Source of the DNA: Planctomycetaceae bacterium
Lineage (GTDB): Bacteria; Planctomycetota; Planctomycetia; Pirellulales; Thermoguttaceae
Direction: 5' to 3'
Length of the DNA stretch: 47,732 nt
NCBI GenBank assembly: GCA_012719125.1
Contig: JAAYAY010000389.1
Coordinates: 1 to 47,732 of the forward strand
Made by a program: the position numbers and the translations under genes. Of this stretch, positions 19,101-28,038 are shown piece by piece; position 1 is the stretch's first letter; every line of letters starts with the position of its first letter. Below the pieces are notes generated by a model that did not search any database, was not told the origin of the DNA, and saw only the letters and a list, made by a program, of their open reading frames with translations.

Positions 19101-19189
19101 CCGACACCTTCACCTACGTGGTGAACGACGGATTCGGCGATTCCGCGGAGGCGACCGTGACGATCACCGTGAATCAGGCAGGCGGGTAG
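13190..19189 (+). CDS. Giant planctomycete surface protein: cyclophilin domain, SdrD-like domain, nine cadherin-like repeats
   Basis: A 1,999-residue protein from ATG 13190, chosen because GGGAGA stands 7 bases upstream. Residues 24-35 are LEPLESRTLLSA, the N-terminal motif of exported planctomycete giant proteins. Domains in order follow. A cyclophilin-type peptidyl-prolyl isomerase spans about 160-345 (VELFETDTPITVNNFLNYV, FFHRSVEDFVIQGGG, GTIAMAK, TNQFFVNL). An SdrD-B-like domain spans about 343-440 (GKKFFDENGDGNYDDGEEL). An Ig-like domain lies at about 550-640. Three cadherin/VCBS-like repeats span 640-923, followed by a middle region with five DxAxFxDSxxxDxF motifs. Six more cadherin-like repeats run to the end. 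The abundant Asp in DADGD-type loops suggests calcium binding. The protein probably sits on the cell surface or is secreted. Confidence 0.9.
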   Translation: MGAFSRRRIALGRTLQRRSRGLRLEPLESRTLLSATPTDDSFRLAIFADSTEVEIPANLGVASDDSTQSLFTVDASGEIYLDAPSGQKLGDLFDVWHNNAGMAGNRADAVLTEDQLLGNIEVGDKTVQMFVNGQVSTAFENYAVQDGDQIVLLYGSNAVLSLNTNYGPIVVELFETDTPITVNNFLNYVNDGDYVNSFFHRSVEDFVIQGGGYSTDSTTFTDTDQFSDVPEDSQIQNEPGLHNVRGTIAMAKLTGLPHSATNQFFVNLTDNSSNLDTQNGGFTVFGQILGMTTVDTIADLPITPASTIDTTISAEDEAIFSNLPLGTGNQLVVIQSIAGQGEISGKKFFDENGDGNYDDGEELLAGVTVYLDADDNGVLDSGETWTITETDGSYRLQVPAGTYVVRSELTSGRIATSPANPDSHTVVVEIGREQTGIDFGENLPAPGGIDLLAASDTGDADDDNLTGKNNADQTSVLQFLVTGVTVGAEVQIFADGTLIGSAVASTDEVTITTDGTYTLSDGVHGITAIQTLGGTSEASAALPIMIDTTPPAGLTNQAPDTAQVGVAYSFDADSPEEGAVSYSLVDAPAGMTVDAATGLIDWTPAGDQAVPQSFDVVLADAAGNATAQNVQLYVLGVIPAYPDEYTVDEDTTLTVDAAAGVLANDGTASGPLTVEVVEQPAHGDLVLNPDGSFTYTPDTNFHGVDRFTYKATNDADDESNVAQVTITVNAVNDVPVGAEDAYTMAEDTTFAVPAAAGVLANDTDADGDDLTATLVDQAAHGTVTLGEDGSFSYVLDADYNGTDSFTYKVNDGTADSEVVTVSFTVTNVNDAPVAAADAYTMDEDGTLEVVAADGVLSNDTDIDGDALSATLSVEPDHGTVVLVADGAFVYTPDPNFYGTDTFSYRASDGTATSSVTIVTITVNPVAEEPIDLGAVDFLLLPVDDLWLADRTYTLETTHDGYLTFEALGSAAESVTMTLYDGSGTELAVSQSASGSQRIDWLTTAGTSFTLIMSGSAGDVDLRIANLLNHDGTTVTVYGTAQADDFLFSAEQSRNITINGVLYAFSDEQVSVVTFDADKSVDDAGSDMVRIEGSALAETLTTTFEGAELVPTMVFQTNPGASQPFVVTATNFEQLLAWSRSGAADTAVFQDSPGRDKVKALPGQNLSLIRSMSGYASFYRRAKLFEEVRFVGANNPADDQVVFFDAPGSDHFEADAETRDYQLTTETGLVCAASDFSQILVQSQYEGGNDTAAFVDSSQNDKFVARPGKANLYCLIEGNEFDLVVRNFDAATVDFVNGGYDKARFTDSSGSDHFVGNPESSTFTGPGFDFTVRKAEEVAVTSFHQGDGDTAELHDTALDDLLRCWYDGENHPWAQFWTPDDLGRMLYQLVDVEEIDAYGTTGLNTALIDGADFVELHGLWNADTVPVAVDDAYSVDEDAPLTATAANGVLANDTDADGDPLTAVVVTQPAHGTVSLNADGSFLYTPAADYHGTDSFTYKANDGTADSPAATVTVTVNSLNDAPLAVDDSYTVVADGELTVDAVAGALANDSDADGDPLTVALVTAPTQGTLALTADGSFTYTPNAGFHGTDSFTYTAGDGTADSAPATVTIVVNVPASAADDTYSIDEDGTLTVDAAGGVLANDSDADGNSLTAIVVTQPGNGTLTLNADGSFDYAPGADFYGTDTFTYVANDGYHDSTEATVTVTVNPVNDLPAANDDTYSVDEDGTLTIDAAGGVLNNDADVDGDALSVALATGPSHGTLTLNSDGSFEYQPEADFHGADTFTYTANDGTGDSAEATVTITVNPVADAPVANDDSYSVPVNGSLTVQASSGVAANDTDADGDTLTVSVATGPANGQQTLNADGSFTYTPNAGFHGTDTFTYTANDGTTDSAPATVTIDVNTLASAVDDTYSVDENGTLTVNVADGLLNNDADVDGDAISVALATGPSHGTLTLNADGSFEYQPEADYYGTDTFTYVVNDGFGDSAEATVTITVNQAGG
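15109..15960 (+). repeat. Three cadherin/VCBS-like protein repeats
   Basis: Three units of about 96 residues (about 290 bp) begin near 15109, 15403 and 15697. Each has (E/A)DAYTxxED, GVLxNDTDxDGD, HGTVxL, YTPDxNFxGTDxFxY and a final VTITVN. They encode the first repeat block of the giant surface protein. Confidence 0.85.
16590..17290 (+). repeat. Five divergent D-x-A-x-F-x-D-S repeats
   Basis: The middle of the giant protein holds five related motifs: DTAVFQDSPGRDKV, DQVVFFDAPGSDHF, DTAAFVDSSQNDKF, DKARFTDSSGSDHF and DTAELHDTALDDLL. They are spaced about 45-60 residues apart. The spacing and alternation suggest a beta-rich repeat fold, separate from the cadherin-like blocks on both sides. 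Confidence 0.65.
17458..19180 (+). repeat. Six cadherin/VCBS-like protein repeats
   Basis: Six further units of 93-97 residues, each starting with DD(A/T/S)Y(S/T)V and containing GVLxND(T/S/A)DxDGD, GTLxLNxDGSF and GTDxFTYxxNDGxxDSxxATVT. Units 7 and 9 are the most alike, sharing LNNDADVDGDAxSVALATGP, which points to recent duplication. Confidence 0.85.
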
Positions 19190-19235
19190 TAACGGATGCT
19201 GACGACTGGCGTGGTTGCCGGAGATCAACCGGCTG

Positions 19236-20273
19236 CTACACGTGCCATGCCGGACAGTGCTCGTGCGCGACGTCGGCGTAGAACCGGTTGTGAGAACGAC
19301 CGTCCGCCACTCCCGTTTCCTGCTTGCGGAAGACGGATTGGCAGTCGGCGGCGATCTTGCGGAGTTCTTCCACTTCCTCGTCGGTGATCGGCGAAGAATC
19401 GCCGGCCGCGACGATCGCCTTGTCGACCAGGTCGAGCCAGGAGGGCGGCACGATCGTCTTGACGGTCCCTTGGGAGAGAGCGTAGCGGATCGCCATGTTC
19501 ACTTCCTTCTCCGTTTCCACGGAGCGGTACCACCACTTGCGGGTCCGTTCGACGCCCTCGGGCCACAGCCCGCGGCTCATCGCCTTGATGGCCAGCACGG
19601 GCACATCCTGCTCCGCAGCCCGTTTGAGCACGGCGTCGCCGAAACCGATGGTGAACATCTCCACGAAATTGATGGGGAACATGACCGTGTCGAAACGGTA
19701 CTCGTCCATCGCGGCCAGAGCCGCCCGGGTCGTGTGGGCGGAGAAGCCGATCAAACCAACTTTGCCCTCCTCACGAGCCTTGAAGATCGTCTCCATGGCG
19801 CCGCCCGGCCCGAATGCCTGCTTCACCTCCTCGGGCTCCATCAGGCAATGCAACTGGTACAGATCGAAGTGATCGGTCTTGAGCAGCCCGAGGGATCGCT
19901 CCAACTCCTCGCGAGCCCCCTGGGCGTCGCGCAGCTTCGTCTTGCACGACAGGAAGTACTTGTCTCGCGGGACGCCCTGCAAGCCGATCCCCATCCGAGT
20001 TTCGCAGACCCCCTTGCCGTAAGCCGGCGCCACGTCGAAATGGGTGATGCCCCGGTCGAAAGCCTTGTGGAGCCCCTCGGTGCACTCCTCCTGCTCGTAA
20101 TGGACGAGTGCCAGCCCGGGAAAACAGACGACGGAGACCTTCTTTCCCGATTTGCCGAGGACGCGTTGGGGAATGCCCTCGGCAACCGCATCTTTCGCAG
20201 CAGCCGCGGACATCACGGCCTGACTGCTCACCGCACTGCCACCCACCGCCTTGAGAAAAGTGCGTCGTTTCAT
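19236..20273 (-). CDS. Tat-exported aldo/keto reductase family protein
   Basis: A 345-residue protein with a twin-arginine signal (KRRTFLKAVGG, then an Ala-rich region), preceded by GAGGTG as ribosome site. The mature part has the aldo/keto reductase barrel motifs: FDVAPAYGKG with the Asp and Tyr of the active site, FLSCKTKL with the Lys, and DHFDLYQLHCLMEPEEV. LIGFSAHTTRAAL then takes the place of the usual GVSNF strand, followed by IRYALSQGTVKTIVPP near the cofactor site. The family reduces aldehydes and ketones with NADPH. Many planctomycete members are exported and of unknown substrate. Export of a nicotinamide-dependent enzyme implies folding with its cofactor before transport. The gene is convergent with the giant surface protein. 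Confidence 0.88.
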   Translation of the reverse strand: MKRRTFLKAVGGSAVSSQAVMSAAAAKDAVAEGIPQRVLGKSGKKVSVVCFPGLALVHYEQEECTEGLHKAFDRGITHFDVAPAYGKGVCETRMGIGLQGVPRDKYFLSCKTKLRDAQGAREELERSLGLLKTDHFDLYQLHCLMEPEEVKQAFGPGGAMETIFKAREEGKVGLIGFSAHTTRAALAAMDEYRFDTVMFPINFVEMFTIGFGDAVLKRAAEQDVPVLAIKAMSRGLWPEGVERTRKWWYRSVETEKEVNMAIRYALSQGTVKTIVPPSWLDLVDKAIVAAGDSSPITDEEVEELRKIAADCQSVFRKQETGVADGRSHNRFYADVAHEHCPAWHV

Positions 20274-20409
20274 CGCTCTTCACCTCACGTTCTTCCTGGA
20301 AGGTCTGATTCGCTGCCGTCCTCAATGTTCGCCGCCTGGCAGCCGCGGGTCAAGCCGTCACCCGCCGATTCGGGGGAGCGCGTGCGGCAAGGCAAGCCGC
20401 CAAACAGTA

Positions 20410-20443
20410 GCGGCCGGACCTCAAGATTTCGAGGTCCGGCCGC
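20410..20443 (-). terminator. Perfect 13-bp hairpin downstream of acs
   Basis: GCGGCCGGACCTC (20410-20422), an 8-base loop, and GAGGTCCGGCCGC (20431-20443). It lies about 60 bases beyond the acs stop on the minus strand. Only a short T-poor tail follows, so it is either a weak intrinsic terminator or an mRNA 3'-end stabiliser. Confidence 0.65.
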
Positions 20444-20503
20444 ATGTCGTCAAACCGCAAGTTCCTGCATGCCGAGCGGGCTGGACGTTTGGACTCTTCG
20501 GCC

Positions 20504-22465
<1,962 letters not shown>

Positions 22466-23135
22466 GTTGTGGCGTCCTCCGGGTCCGTGACAAAGGTGAT
22501 CAAGGGTAGGAATTGACAGTTCCCTTTCGTGAATCCCGAATTCTAGGGACCCCCGAATACGGTGTCAACGGTTAGCCCCCCCACGCGCAAACTGTGGTGG
22601 GGGGGTGTCTTACGGCACACAGCTAGATGACCCAGATTCGCGCGGCGAGTGACTACCTCACAGGAGATTTCGGAGAGTCTTCGTGATTGGCTGAGGCACC
22701 AGAAACCGGCGTGTGAGTTTCGGTAAGCTAGCCATTTCAGGGGGATAGGAGAAATGCGATTGTCTTCAGGTTGACTTCTGCCCCCCATCAATTAGAATCG
22801 GCGTCGAACGACAGAGACAGAGGTCGCCGAACGCCCACGCAATGAGGCGAAGCGGAGCAGTCATGGCGATCGAAGTCTGACCTGCGCGGCTTATGTAGGG
22901 ATTTCGTAGTAAGTAGTATTCCGGATATTCTCGAGCCCGGCCGGTGCCGGGTGTTGTCGTCCGATCCGGAAGCCGCCGTATTGGCGCCGCGAATTCCCGT
23001 GCTCTTCTGGTCATTCTTGGTTGCCGATGGCTCTCTTGGACGAGGCGCTCGTTGCGGGAAACGTGCGCCAAACGTCGGCGATCCGATGATCGCCGGTCGA
23101 TGTTGATGCAGGCTTAGAATGTTTGGAGACAGCCC
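22466..23135. other. Divergent intergenic region, no gene seen
   Basis: These 670 bases lie between the divergently transcribed acs and the membrane protein at 23136. Reading frames on both strands lack protein character. Low-complexity runs of C and G occur at 22576-22612. A possible -10 box (TAGAAT, 23115-23120) and the ribosome site GGAG (23125-23128) precede the gene at 23136. No tRNA or terminator is seen. Confidence 0.4.
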
Positions 23136-23861
23136 ATGACGTCTGAAAAACCCCCAACAGTCGAGATTGAAGCGCTTGAGAAAAAGGTAGGGGCACTTGA
23201 GAAGGAAGTGGCAACGGTAAAGGTTGTGATTCGCCGCGCCGCCCGAACGAGGCTTGCGCTGCTCTTGGCCGTCCTGCTTATCATTGGGATTGCGATCTGG
23301 AGTTTCTATAACCTGGCCAGAGACGTGACCTCGAAGGAGAACTTGAACTTGCTGGCTCAGAAGGCACAGGCGAGGGCCCAAGCCACCTCCGAAGACGCCC
23401 TGCGGCACCTGAAAATACTCAAAGAGACCTCGCTTCCCGTCCTGGAGGAGGCCTTCACCGCCCAGGTGGAAAAGGACAAGCCCAAGTACCAGGAGGCGAT
23501 CAATCGAGAAGGAGGTATTCTTACCAAAAACCTGGAAACGGAACTGGAGAAGAAGCTTCGAGAGCACTTCGAACAGTCGTCAGCCAAGTACCAGGCGATC
23601 CTCCGGGAGGAGTTTCCCGACCTCCAGGATGCGAAACTCCTGGACAAGATGTATGCAAACGTGACCGACGTGATGGACCGTTTGGCAGACGAATACTATT
23701 CGGACCAGATTCGCGAGCAGGTGGAAGGAATCAACGACAAGTGGCACAAGTTCGAGATGGTCGAGGACCCGAAAGAGGGAGAGCCTTCACTCGAAATGCA
23801 GTTCGTAGCCAGCCTCTTCTATCTGGCTGCGATGAAGATTGACGAGAAGTCGGTTGAATAG
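23136..23861 (+). CDS. Membrane protein with coiled coil and one transmembrane helix
   Basis: A 241-residue protein not recognised as a named family. Residues 8-30 form a short coiled coil (EIEALEKKVGALEKEVATVK). Residues about 38-60 (LALLLAVLLIIGIAIWSFY) are a transmembrane helix. The remaining 180 residues are highly charged and helical, with ELEKKLREHFEQSSAKYQAI and a more hydrophobic end (MQFVASLFYLAAMKI). It shares this plan (short N-terminal coil, one helix through the membrane, long exported helical part) with the gene that follows 57 bases later. The two are probably a functional pair. Charge suggests the short N-terminus is cytoplasmic. Confidence 0.75.
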   Translation: MTSEKPPTVEIEALEKKVGALEKEVATVKVVIRRAARTRLALLLAVLLIIGIAIWSFYNLARDVTSKENLNLLAQKAQARAQATSEDALRHLKILKETSLPVLEEAFTAQVEKDKPKYQEAINREGGILTKNLETELEKKLREHFEQSSAKYQAILREEFPDLQDAKLLDKMYANVTDVMDRLADEYYSDQIREQVEGINDKWHKFEMVEDPKEGEPSLEMQFVASLFYLAAMKIDEKSVE

Positions 23862-23918
23862 CGTGCGGGACCTCGTCAAAGTGCATGAATCCATAACTCC
23901 TTGAAAGGATTGACCTAC

Positions 23919-25154
23919 ATGTCTTCGAACAAATCACTTACCGATCGTGCCGAAGCCGTCTATCGCGAACTGCGATCAATGCGCCGGCGTTTCCGCCTGA
24001 GCGCCTGGATCACGCTGATCGTCGGCGGTCTTTTGCTGCTGCTTGTGGCGTTCTACTTCTCTTACGGTTACGCCAAGATTTCCGAATTGAAGGATCCCGA
24101 TCTGATCGTGTCGCTTGTCGGACAAATGGCAGACGATCAGATCCCAATACTCCGTCAGAACATCGAGTCCCAAGTGAAGCAAAACGCACCCACTTGGGCG
24201 CAGCAGGCCAGCGACCAGGTCGTGGAGGCGATCCCAAGAGTGCGCGAAGAGATCGAGAAGCTGGCCCTGCAGCAGTCGAACGAAGTGATTGCCAGGATTA
24301 ATGTGGTCGGCGAAGATAAGTTTCGTGAGATCCTCAACCAGAACCGCGATGCTGTGCAGAATACGATCGATGAACTCAAGAAGGGTGAGTCGGCACCGGA
24401 CGACACGATGTTGATCCTGCAACACGCGATTGAAAAAGAACTGCAGATCGACGCCAAGAACCAGGCCGAAGCCCTGCGAGTTATGGTGACCGATCTGAAT
24501 GCGAGCATGGAGAAGCTGCAGGCGGGAGAGAACCTCAACCGCGAGCAACGAGCCGAGCGCCGTGCCCTGATGTTGGCCAGACGCTTGCAGCAGAGGCACA
24601 TCGGCGACTTCAAGGCAGAAGAAATCGCCGGCGCCCTACCGATGGTGGGTCAGATTGCCGAAGACATGGAAGCGCGGCGTCTCAAGAGAGAGGCAAAAGA
24701 AGCATCGGCGGCCACGGCCGCGGATACGGAGGCCCCAGCCAAGGAAACCGCTGAAAAGCCCGAGGCGAAACAAGAACAGCCCGCCCAGGACAAACCCGCG
24801 GTCAAGCCTGAAGAGGCCGCCAAGCCCGCCCCGAAACCTGAGGAAAAGGCCAAAGCCGAAGAGAAGCCGGCCGACAAGCCCGCCGAGAAGCCCGAAGAGA
24901 AGAAACAGGCCCCCGCCGAGGAGAAGCTGGCCGCAAAGCCTGAGGAAGCGGCCAAACCCGCCGACAAGCCGGAGGAAAAGAAGGAAGCCGCTGTCGAAGA
25001 GAAGCCGGCGGATAAGCCTGAGGAGAAGGCGGCCAAACCCGCCGATAAGCCGGAGGAAAAGAAGGAAGCCGCCGCCGAAGAAAAACCGGCTGATAAGCCT
25101 GAGGAAGCCTCCAAGCCCGCCGACAAACCGGAGGAGAAGAAGGAAGCTGCCTGA
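23919..25154 (+). CDS. Membrane protein with helical domain and Lys-Pro-Glu-rich repetitive tail
   Basis: About 411 residues from ATG 23919, chosen over a TTG at 23901 because AAAGGA (23904-23909) stands properly before it. A charged N-terminus is followed by a transmembrane helix (ITLIVGGLLLLLVAFYFSYG). A helical region of about 200 residues comes next (RQNIESQVKQNAPTWAQQAS, KELQIDAKNQAEALRVMV). The last 150 residues are a low-complexity tail built from KPADKPEEKKEA-like units repeated many times. The tail is proline-rich and would be extended, like a spacer that spans the cell wall or periplasm. Not recognised as a known family. It ends at a strong terminator at 25194. Confidence 0.75.
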   Translation: MSSNKSLTDRAEAVYRELRSMRRRFRLSAWITLIVGGLLLLLVAFYFSYGYAKISELKDPDLIVSLVGQMADDQIPILRQNIESQVKQNAPTWAQQASDQVVEAIPRVREEIEKLALQQSNEVIARINVVGEDKFREILNQNRDAVQNTIDELKKGESAPDDTMLILQHAIEKELQIDAKNQAEALRVMVTDLNASMEKLQAGENLNREQRAERRALMLARRLQQRHIGDFKAEEIAGALPMVGQIAEDMEARRLKREAKEASAATAADTEAPAKETAEKPEAKQEQPAQDKPAVKPEEAAKPAPKPEEKAKAEEKPADKPAEKPEEKKQAPAEEKLAAKPEEAAKPADKPEEKKEAAVEEKPADKPEEKAAKPADKPEEKKEAAAEEKPADKPEEASKPADKPEEKKEAA

Positions 25155-25193
25155 TCGCTTGGGCCTCTCGACAATCCCTGCATTGGCATCCAT

Positions 25194-25228
25194 GTGCCGC
25201 TGTTCGCCCGCGAACAGCGGCACTTTTT
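25194..25228 (+). terminator. Intrinsic terminator with U tract
   Basis: GTGCCGCTGTTCG (25194-25206), loop CCCG, CGAACAGCGGCAC (25211-25223), then TTTTT. The stem is a perfect 13 bp and the T run follows at once. It ends the 23136-25154 transcription unit. Confidence 0.9.
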
Positions 25229-25279
25229 GTTGCCGAATGTCCCGTTCTTCCCCGGCTCTTCTGCAGGTACTGTCGTATT

Positions 25280-25332
25280 GTCGCCTTTCGCTCCGCGAAA
25301 GCAGCGCCACTTTCGCCGAGCGAAAGGGCGAC
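25280..25332. repeat. Inverted-repeat element at a convergent junction
   Basis: GTCGCCTTTCGCT (25280-25292) pairs with AGCGAAAGGGCGAC (25319-25332) with one extra G. Inside it, smaller CTTTCGC/GCGAAAG hairpins can form. It ends 2 bases before the stop of the dihaem protein and may serve as a terminator for it, or be a small mobile hairpin element. Confidence 0.6.
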
Positions 25333-25334
25333 AG

Positions 25335-27464
25335 TCATTTCCTCGGCGATCGTTGCCGTGCCGGATGCCAGAACGACCGGAAATAGGATTCGTCAGTGGC
25401 GTAGACGTCGATCGCTGTAACGGCCGGATCGAGATCGTTCGGCAGGATCCCGTATCGCTTCATTTCGCGGATGTACTGGGAACTGGGCCGTTCAACGGTC
25501 CCGCCGTCCATGATCGCATAGGTGCCGTTGGCCACGGCGCCGGAATCGAGCCACATGCGAACGATCCGAGCCTCCTGGGGGGAAATTCTGACGTTGTAGT
25601 GGCTCCCGTCGATTCTCGTCATGAGCTTGCTCGCCGAACTGCCGATGCGGCGCGGGTCGCGATTCCCGTGTGCGTTGCGGCCGTCCACCACTTCTTCATG
25701 CCGCTGAACCAGTTCCACATAGGAGGCAAGCACCCGTCCGGCCCCGTGAGACGGTACACCTCGCGAACCGGTCAGGCAGATGCCCCCGTCCGGATGGTTC
25801 TCCCCGTGACACTCGATGCAATACTTGTCGAGAATCGGCTGGATGTGACGGCGGAAATCGACGATTTGGGGAACGCCTTCCACCGGTTCGATGCGGCTGG
25901 GCGGACGCTGCACGGCCTGGAGCGTCGCCCGGCCCGGGTTCGCCGGGGTCACGGTGCGGGGCTCGTGACATCCGACGCAACTGGTCGTCTCGCCCGGCTG
26001 CAGAGTGACAAAGCTCTGCATCTTCTTCACGGAGAGATCCTCTTCGTCGAGAGCCACGAAGAACAGGCTCCGCATGGCGGGAGCCTCGAAATAGGCCGAA
26101 CCGTCCGCCTCGACGGAAACGGTTCCCAGAATGCGGGCAATCGTGAACGGCCCCCAAAGGCTGATCCCGTCGAAACCGGGGCTGTTGTGGAAGGGCGCAG
26201 GGAGTTGTTCCAGGACCAGCAGTTCGCTGATCTCGCCCCGCGCGACTCCTTCCATGTTCCGGCCGCGGGTGATATCCGCCAGTACAAGCCGGCCTTGAGC
26301 CGAGTGCAGGTTGACACGTTCGGCGGTCAATCGCTCTCGTTGGCGAGGAAGGATTGGTACCGGTTCGTGCAACTGCATGGCCGGGCGGGGGTCGGCCAGG
26401 GTGTGAAGCAGTCGGGTCCTTCCTTGATCGTCCATGAGGTGCAATTCCCGGTTGCGGACGACCAGGAAACTGGCCGGCGAAAGCGGATAGGGATCGCGCC
26501 AGTTCACGTCGGGATGGAGCCGGCGGGCGAAGGGTTGATGATCCGGCCCACGGCGTGGGTCGATGATAGTGACAAACCCGTGATGTTCGCGCCGGCCGTG
26601 CCCGGGCGAGAAGATTGAAACCACGGATCTCGTCCCGGGAATCGGCTTCGAATCGAGCATCGCTTCGGCCCCGGGTACGTTGTTGTAGTTGACAACGTTC
26701 CCGGTCTTGGCGGCGATGTTGGAAGGCATGCCGGTCGGATACATGTTGCCGAAGTAGGCCATCTGCCCGGTTCCGTCGAGGTTGACGGTCCACAGATGGT
26801 GGTAGGCGAGTTGGCTGCGGTCGTTGTATTCCCAGCGGGTGTAGAGGAGACGCCCGTCGGGCAGGACGGCCGGCGTGTTTTCCGTAACCGCATTGCTGCT
26901 GAACATGCGAATGTTGCCGCCGTCGCCGTCGCAGCGATGGAGGTTGGCAACAGGCACCTTCCAGCAGGCCACCCAGCGATTGCACCGCGACGAGCAGAAG
27001 ACGATCTCCCCGTCGGGAAGATAGGTCGGTTCAATATCGTCAAAGGGACCGTTCGTCAGTTGCCGCAAGCCGGTGCCGTCGACCTCCATCTCATAGAGGT
27101 GGTAGTTCTCCGTTCCACCGGGCCGATAAGAGAAAAGGACCTTCTTGCCGTCGTAATGAACTTGTGGATCGCGGACGCCGCCGGCAGGATCGTCGAGCAG
27201 CACCTTAACCTCGCCCGTGGCAAGATTCAGACGACAGAGTTGCCCGCCGATTGGATAGGCTTTCTCCTCGGGATTGAAGCTGTAATACCCGAAATTGGCG
27301 TAGTAGTGTCCGTCGGGTCCGTACGGGCGCACGGCGAAGACCAGGTCGGTCACGCCGGCGGGCAAGGCGGGCTCCGCCTGTGTCTCGGGCAGCGGAGCCG
27401 CTGGCGCTGCGCAGGCAGCCAGGGCCAGCAGGAACGTGGAAAACGCGAGATCTCGGCGTGTCAT
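25335..27464 (-). CDS. Exported PD40/beta-propeller protein with two haem c sites (hydrazine-synthase-alpha-like)
   Basis: About 709 residues from ATG 27464 (MTRRDLAFSTFLLALAAC). This start gives a hydrophobic signal peptide, possibly of the Tat or lipoprotein kind. The first 450 residues contain beta-propeller strands of the PD40/TolB type (DGTGLRQLTNGPFDDIEPTY, LPDGRLLYTRWEY). The C-terminal part has two haem c motifs, CVGCH and CIECH, in a context common in planctomycete proteins that resemble the hydrazine synthase alpha subunit. That resemblance is a family-level recollection and does not imply anammox; most such proteins occur in heterotrophs. The role is probably extracytoplasmic electron transfer or substrate binding. 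It is a lone gene. Confidence 0.8.
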   Translation of the reverse strand: MTRRDLAFSTFLLALAACAAPAAPLPETQAEPALPAGVTDLVFAVRPYGPDGHYYANFGYYSFNPEEKAYPIGGQLCRLNLATGEVKVLLDDPAGGVRDPQVHYDGKKVLFSYRPGGTENYHLYEMEVDGTGLRQLTNGPFDDIEPTYLPDGEIVFCSSRCNRWVACWKVPVANLHRCDGDGGNIRMFSSNAVTENTPAVLPDGRLLYTRWEYNDRSQLAYHHLWTVNLDGTGQMAYFGNMYPTGMPSNIAAKTGNVVNYNNVPGAEAMLDSKPIPGTRSVVSIFSPGHGRREHHGFVTIIDPRRGPDHQPFARRLHPDVNWRDPYPLSPASFLVVRNRELHLMDDQGRTRLLHTLADPRPAMQLHEPVPILPRQRERLTAERVNLHSAQGRLVLADITRGRNMEGVARGEISELLVLEQLPAPFHNSPGFDGISLWGPFTIARILGTVSVEADGSAYFEAPAMRSLFFVALDEEDLSVKKMQSFVTLQPGETTSCVGCHEPRTVTPANPGRATLQAVQRPPSRIEPVEGVPQIVDFRRHIQPILDKYCIECHGENHPDGGICLTGSRGVPSHGAGRVLASYVELVQRHEEVVDGRNAHGNRDPRRIGSSASKLMTRIDGSHYNVRISPQEARIVRMWLDSGAVANGTYAIMDGGTVERPSSQYIREMKRYGILPNDLDPAVTAIDVYATDESYFRSFWHPARQRSPRK

Positions 27465-27614
27465 CGTGGCGTTGGCTCCTCGGGGCGGGAATGCGTGCGG
27501 GAAGGAAGACGGCCTCCCCTCGCGACATGGTGAGCCTGCGGTGTGGATGAACACCACGATAACGTGCACGAATTCATCTGGCAACGGAAACGGAAGAGCA
27601 ATCTCGCCCTGCCA

Positions 27615-27989
27615 CTATCCTTTCCCTGCCGGATCCTCCGGCCCGAACAGTCCACGGTAGCGGTGAACCGGATACTTCTCCGCGTTCTTCACCATCTTCG
27701 CCTCCAACGCCGTGGACAGGTCGAGCTTCAACTCGTTCGCCAAGGCCAGCAGATAGCACAAGACGTCGGAAATCTCCTCACCCACTTCGGCCTTCTTCTC
27801 CGACCGGTCGGCCACCTGCCACGACTGCTCGGGAGTGAGCCACTGAAAGTGCTCCATCAATTCGGCCGCTTCGATCGCCAGCGACATGGCCAGATTCTTC
27901 GGGGTGTGGAACTGATGCCAGTCCCGTTCGGCCACAAAGCGATCGACAACCTGGCGAAGCTGGAAAATGGTGGTTTCGTCGTCGTTCAT
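27615..27989 (-). CDS. MazG-like nucleotide pyrophosphohydrolase (dCTPase type)
   Basis: A 124-residue protein from the ATG at 27989 (MNDDETTIFQLRQ); longer versions add an unconserved tail. The helical all-alpha NTP pyrophosphatase pattern is clear. The HTPKNLAMSLAIEAAELMEH helix carries the first acidic pair, and EVGEEISDVLCYLLALANEL carries the EExxD metal site. The end NAEKYPVHRYRG is typical of the dCTP pyrophosphatase (RS21-C6-like) branch. Such enzymes hydrolyse non-canonical or surplus dNTPs to the monophosphate and PPi, cleaning the nucleotide pool. It follows the degenerate receiver gene in the same direction but with a 49-base gap. Confidence 0.88.
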   Translation of the reverse strand: MNDDETTIFQLRQVVDRFVAERDWHQFHTPKNLAMSLAIEAAELMEHFQWLTPEQSWQVADRSEKKAEVGEEISDVLCYLLALANELKLDLSTALEAKMVKNAEKYPVHRYRGLFGPEDPAGKG

Positions 27990-28038
27990 CGAGCTTGTTG
28001 CTGCTTCCATGCAGGCGCTGCGATCGAGGTCCGCGTTA

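Noticed and set aside
17458-19180. Regular repeats that might suggest a CRISPR array or satellite
   Set aside because: The period is about 290 bp, the repeats diverge, and the frame is open throughout; they encode protein domains.
22543-23071. Two overlapping minus-strand frames between acs and the membrane protein
   Set aside because: Neither has protein-like composition, a ribosome site or a motif; the bases look non-coding.
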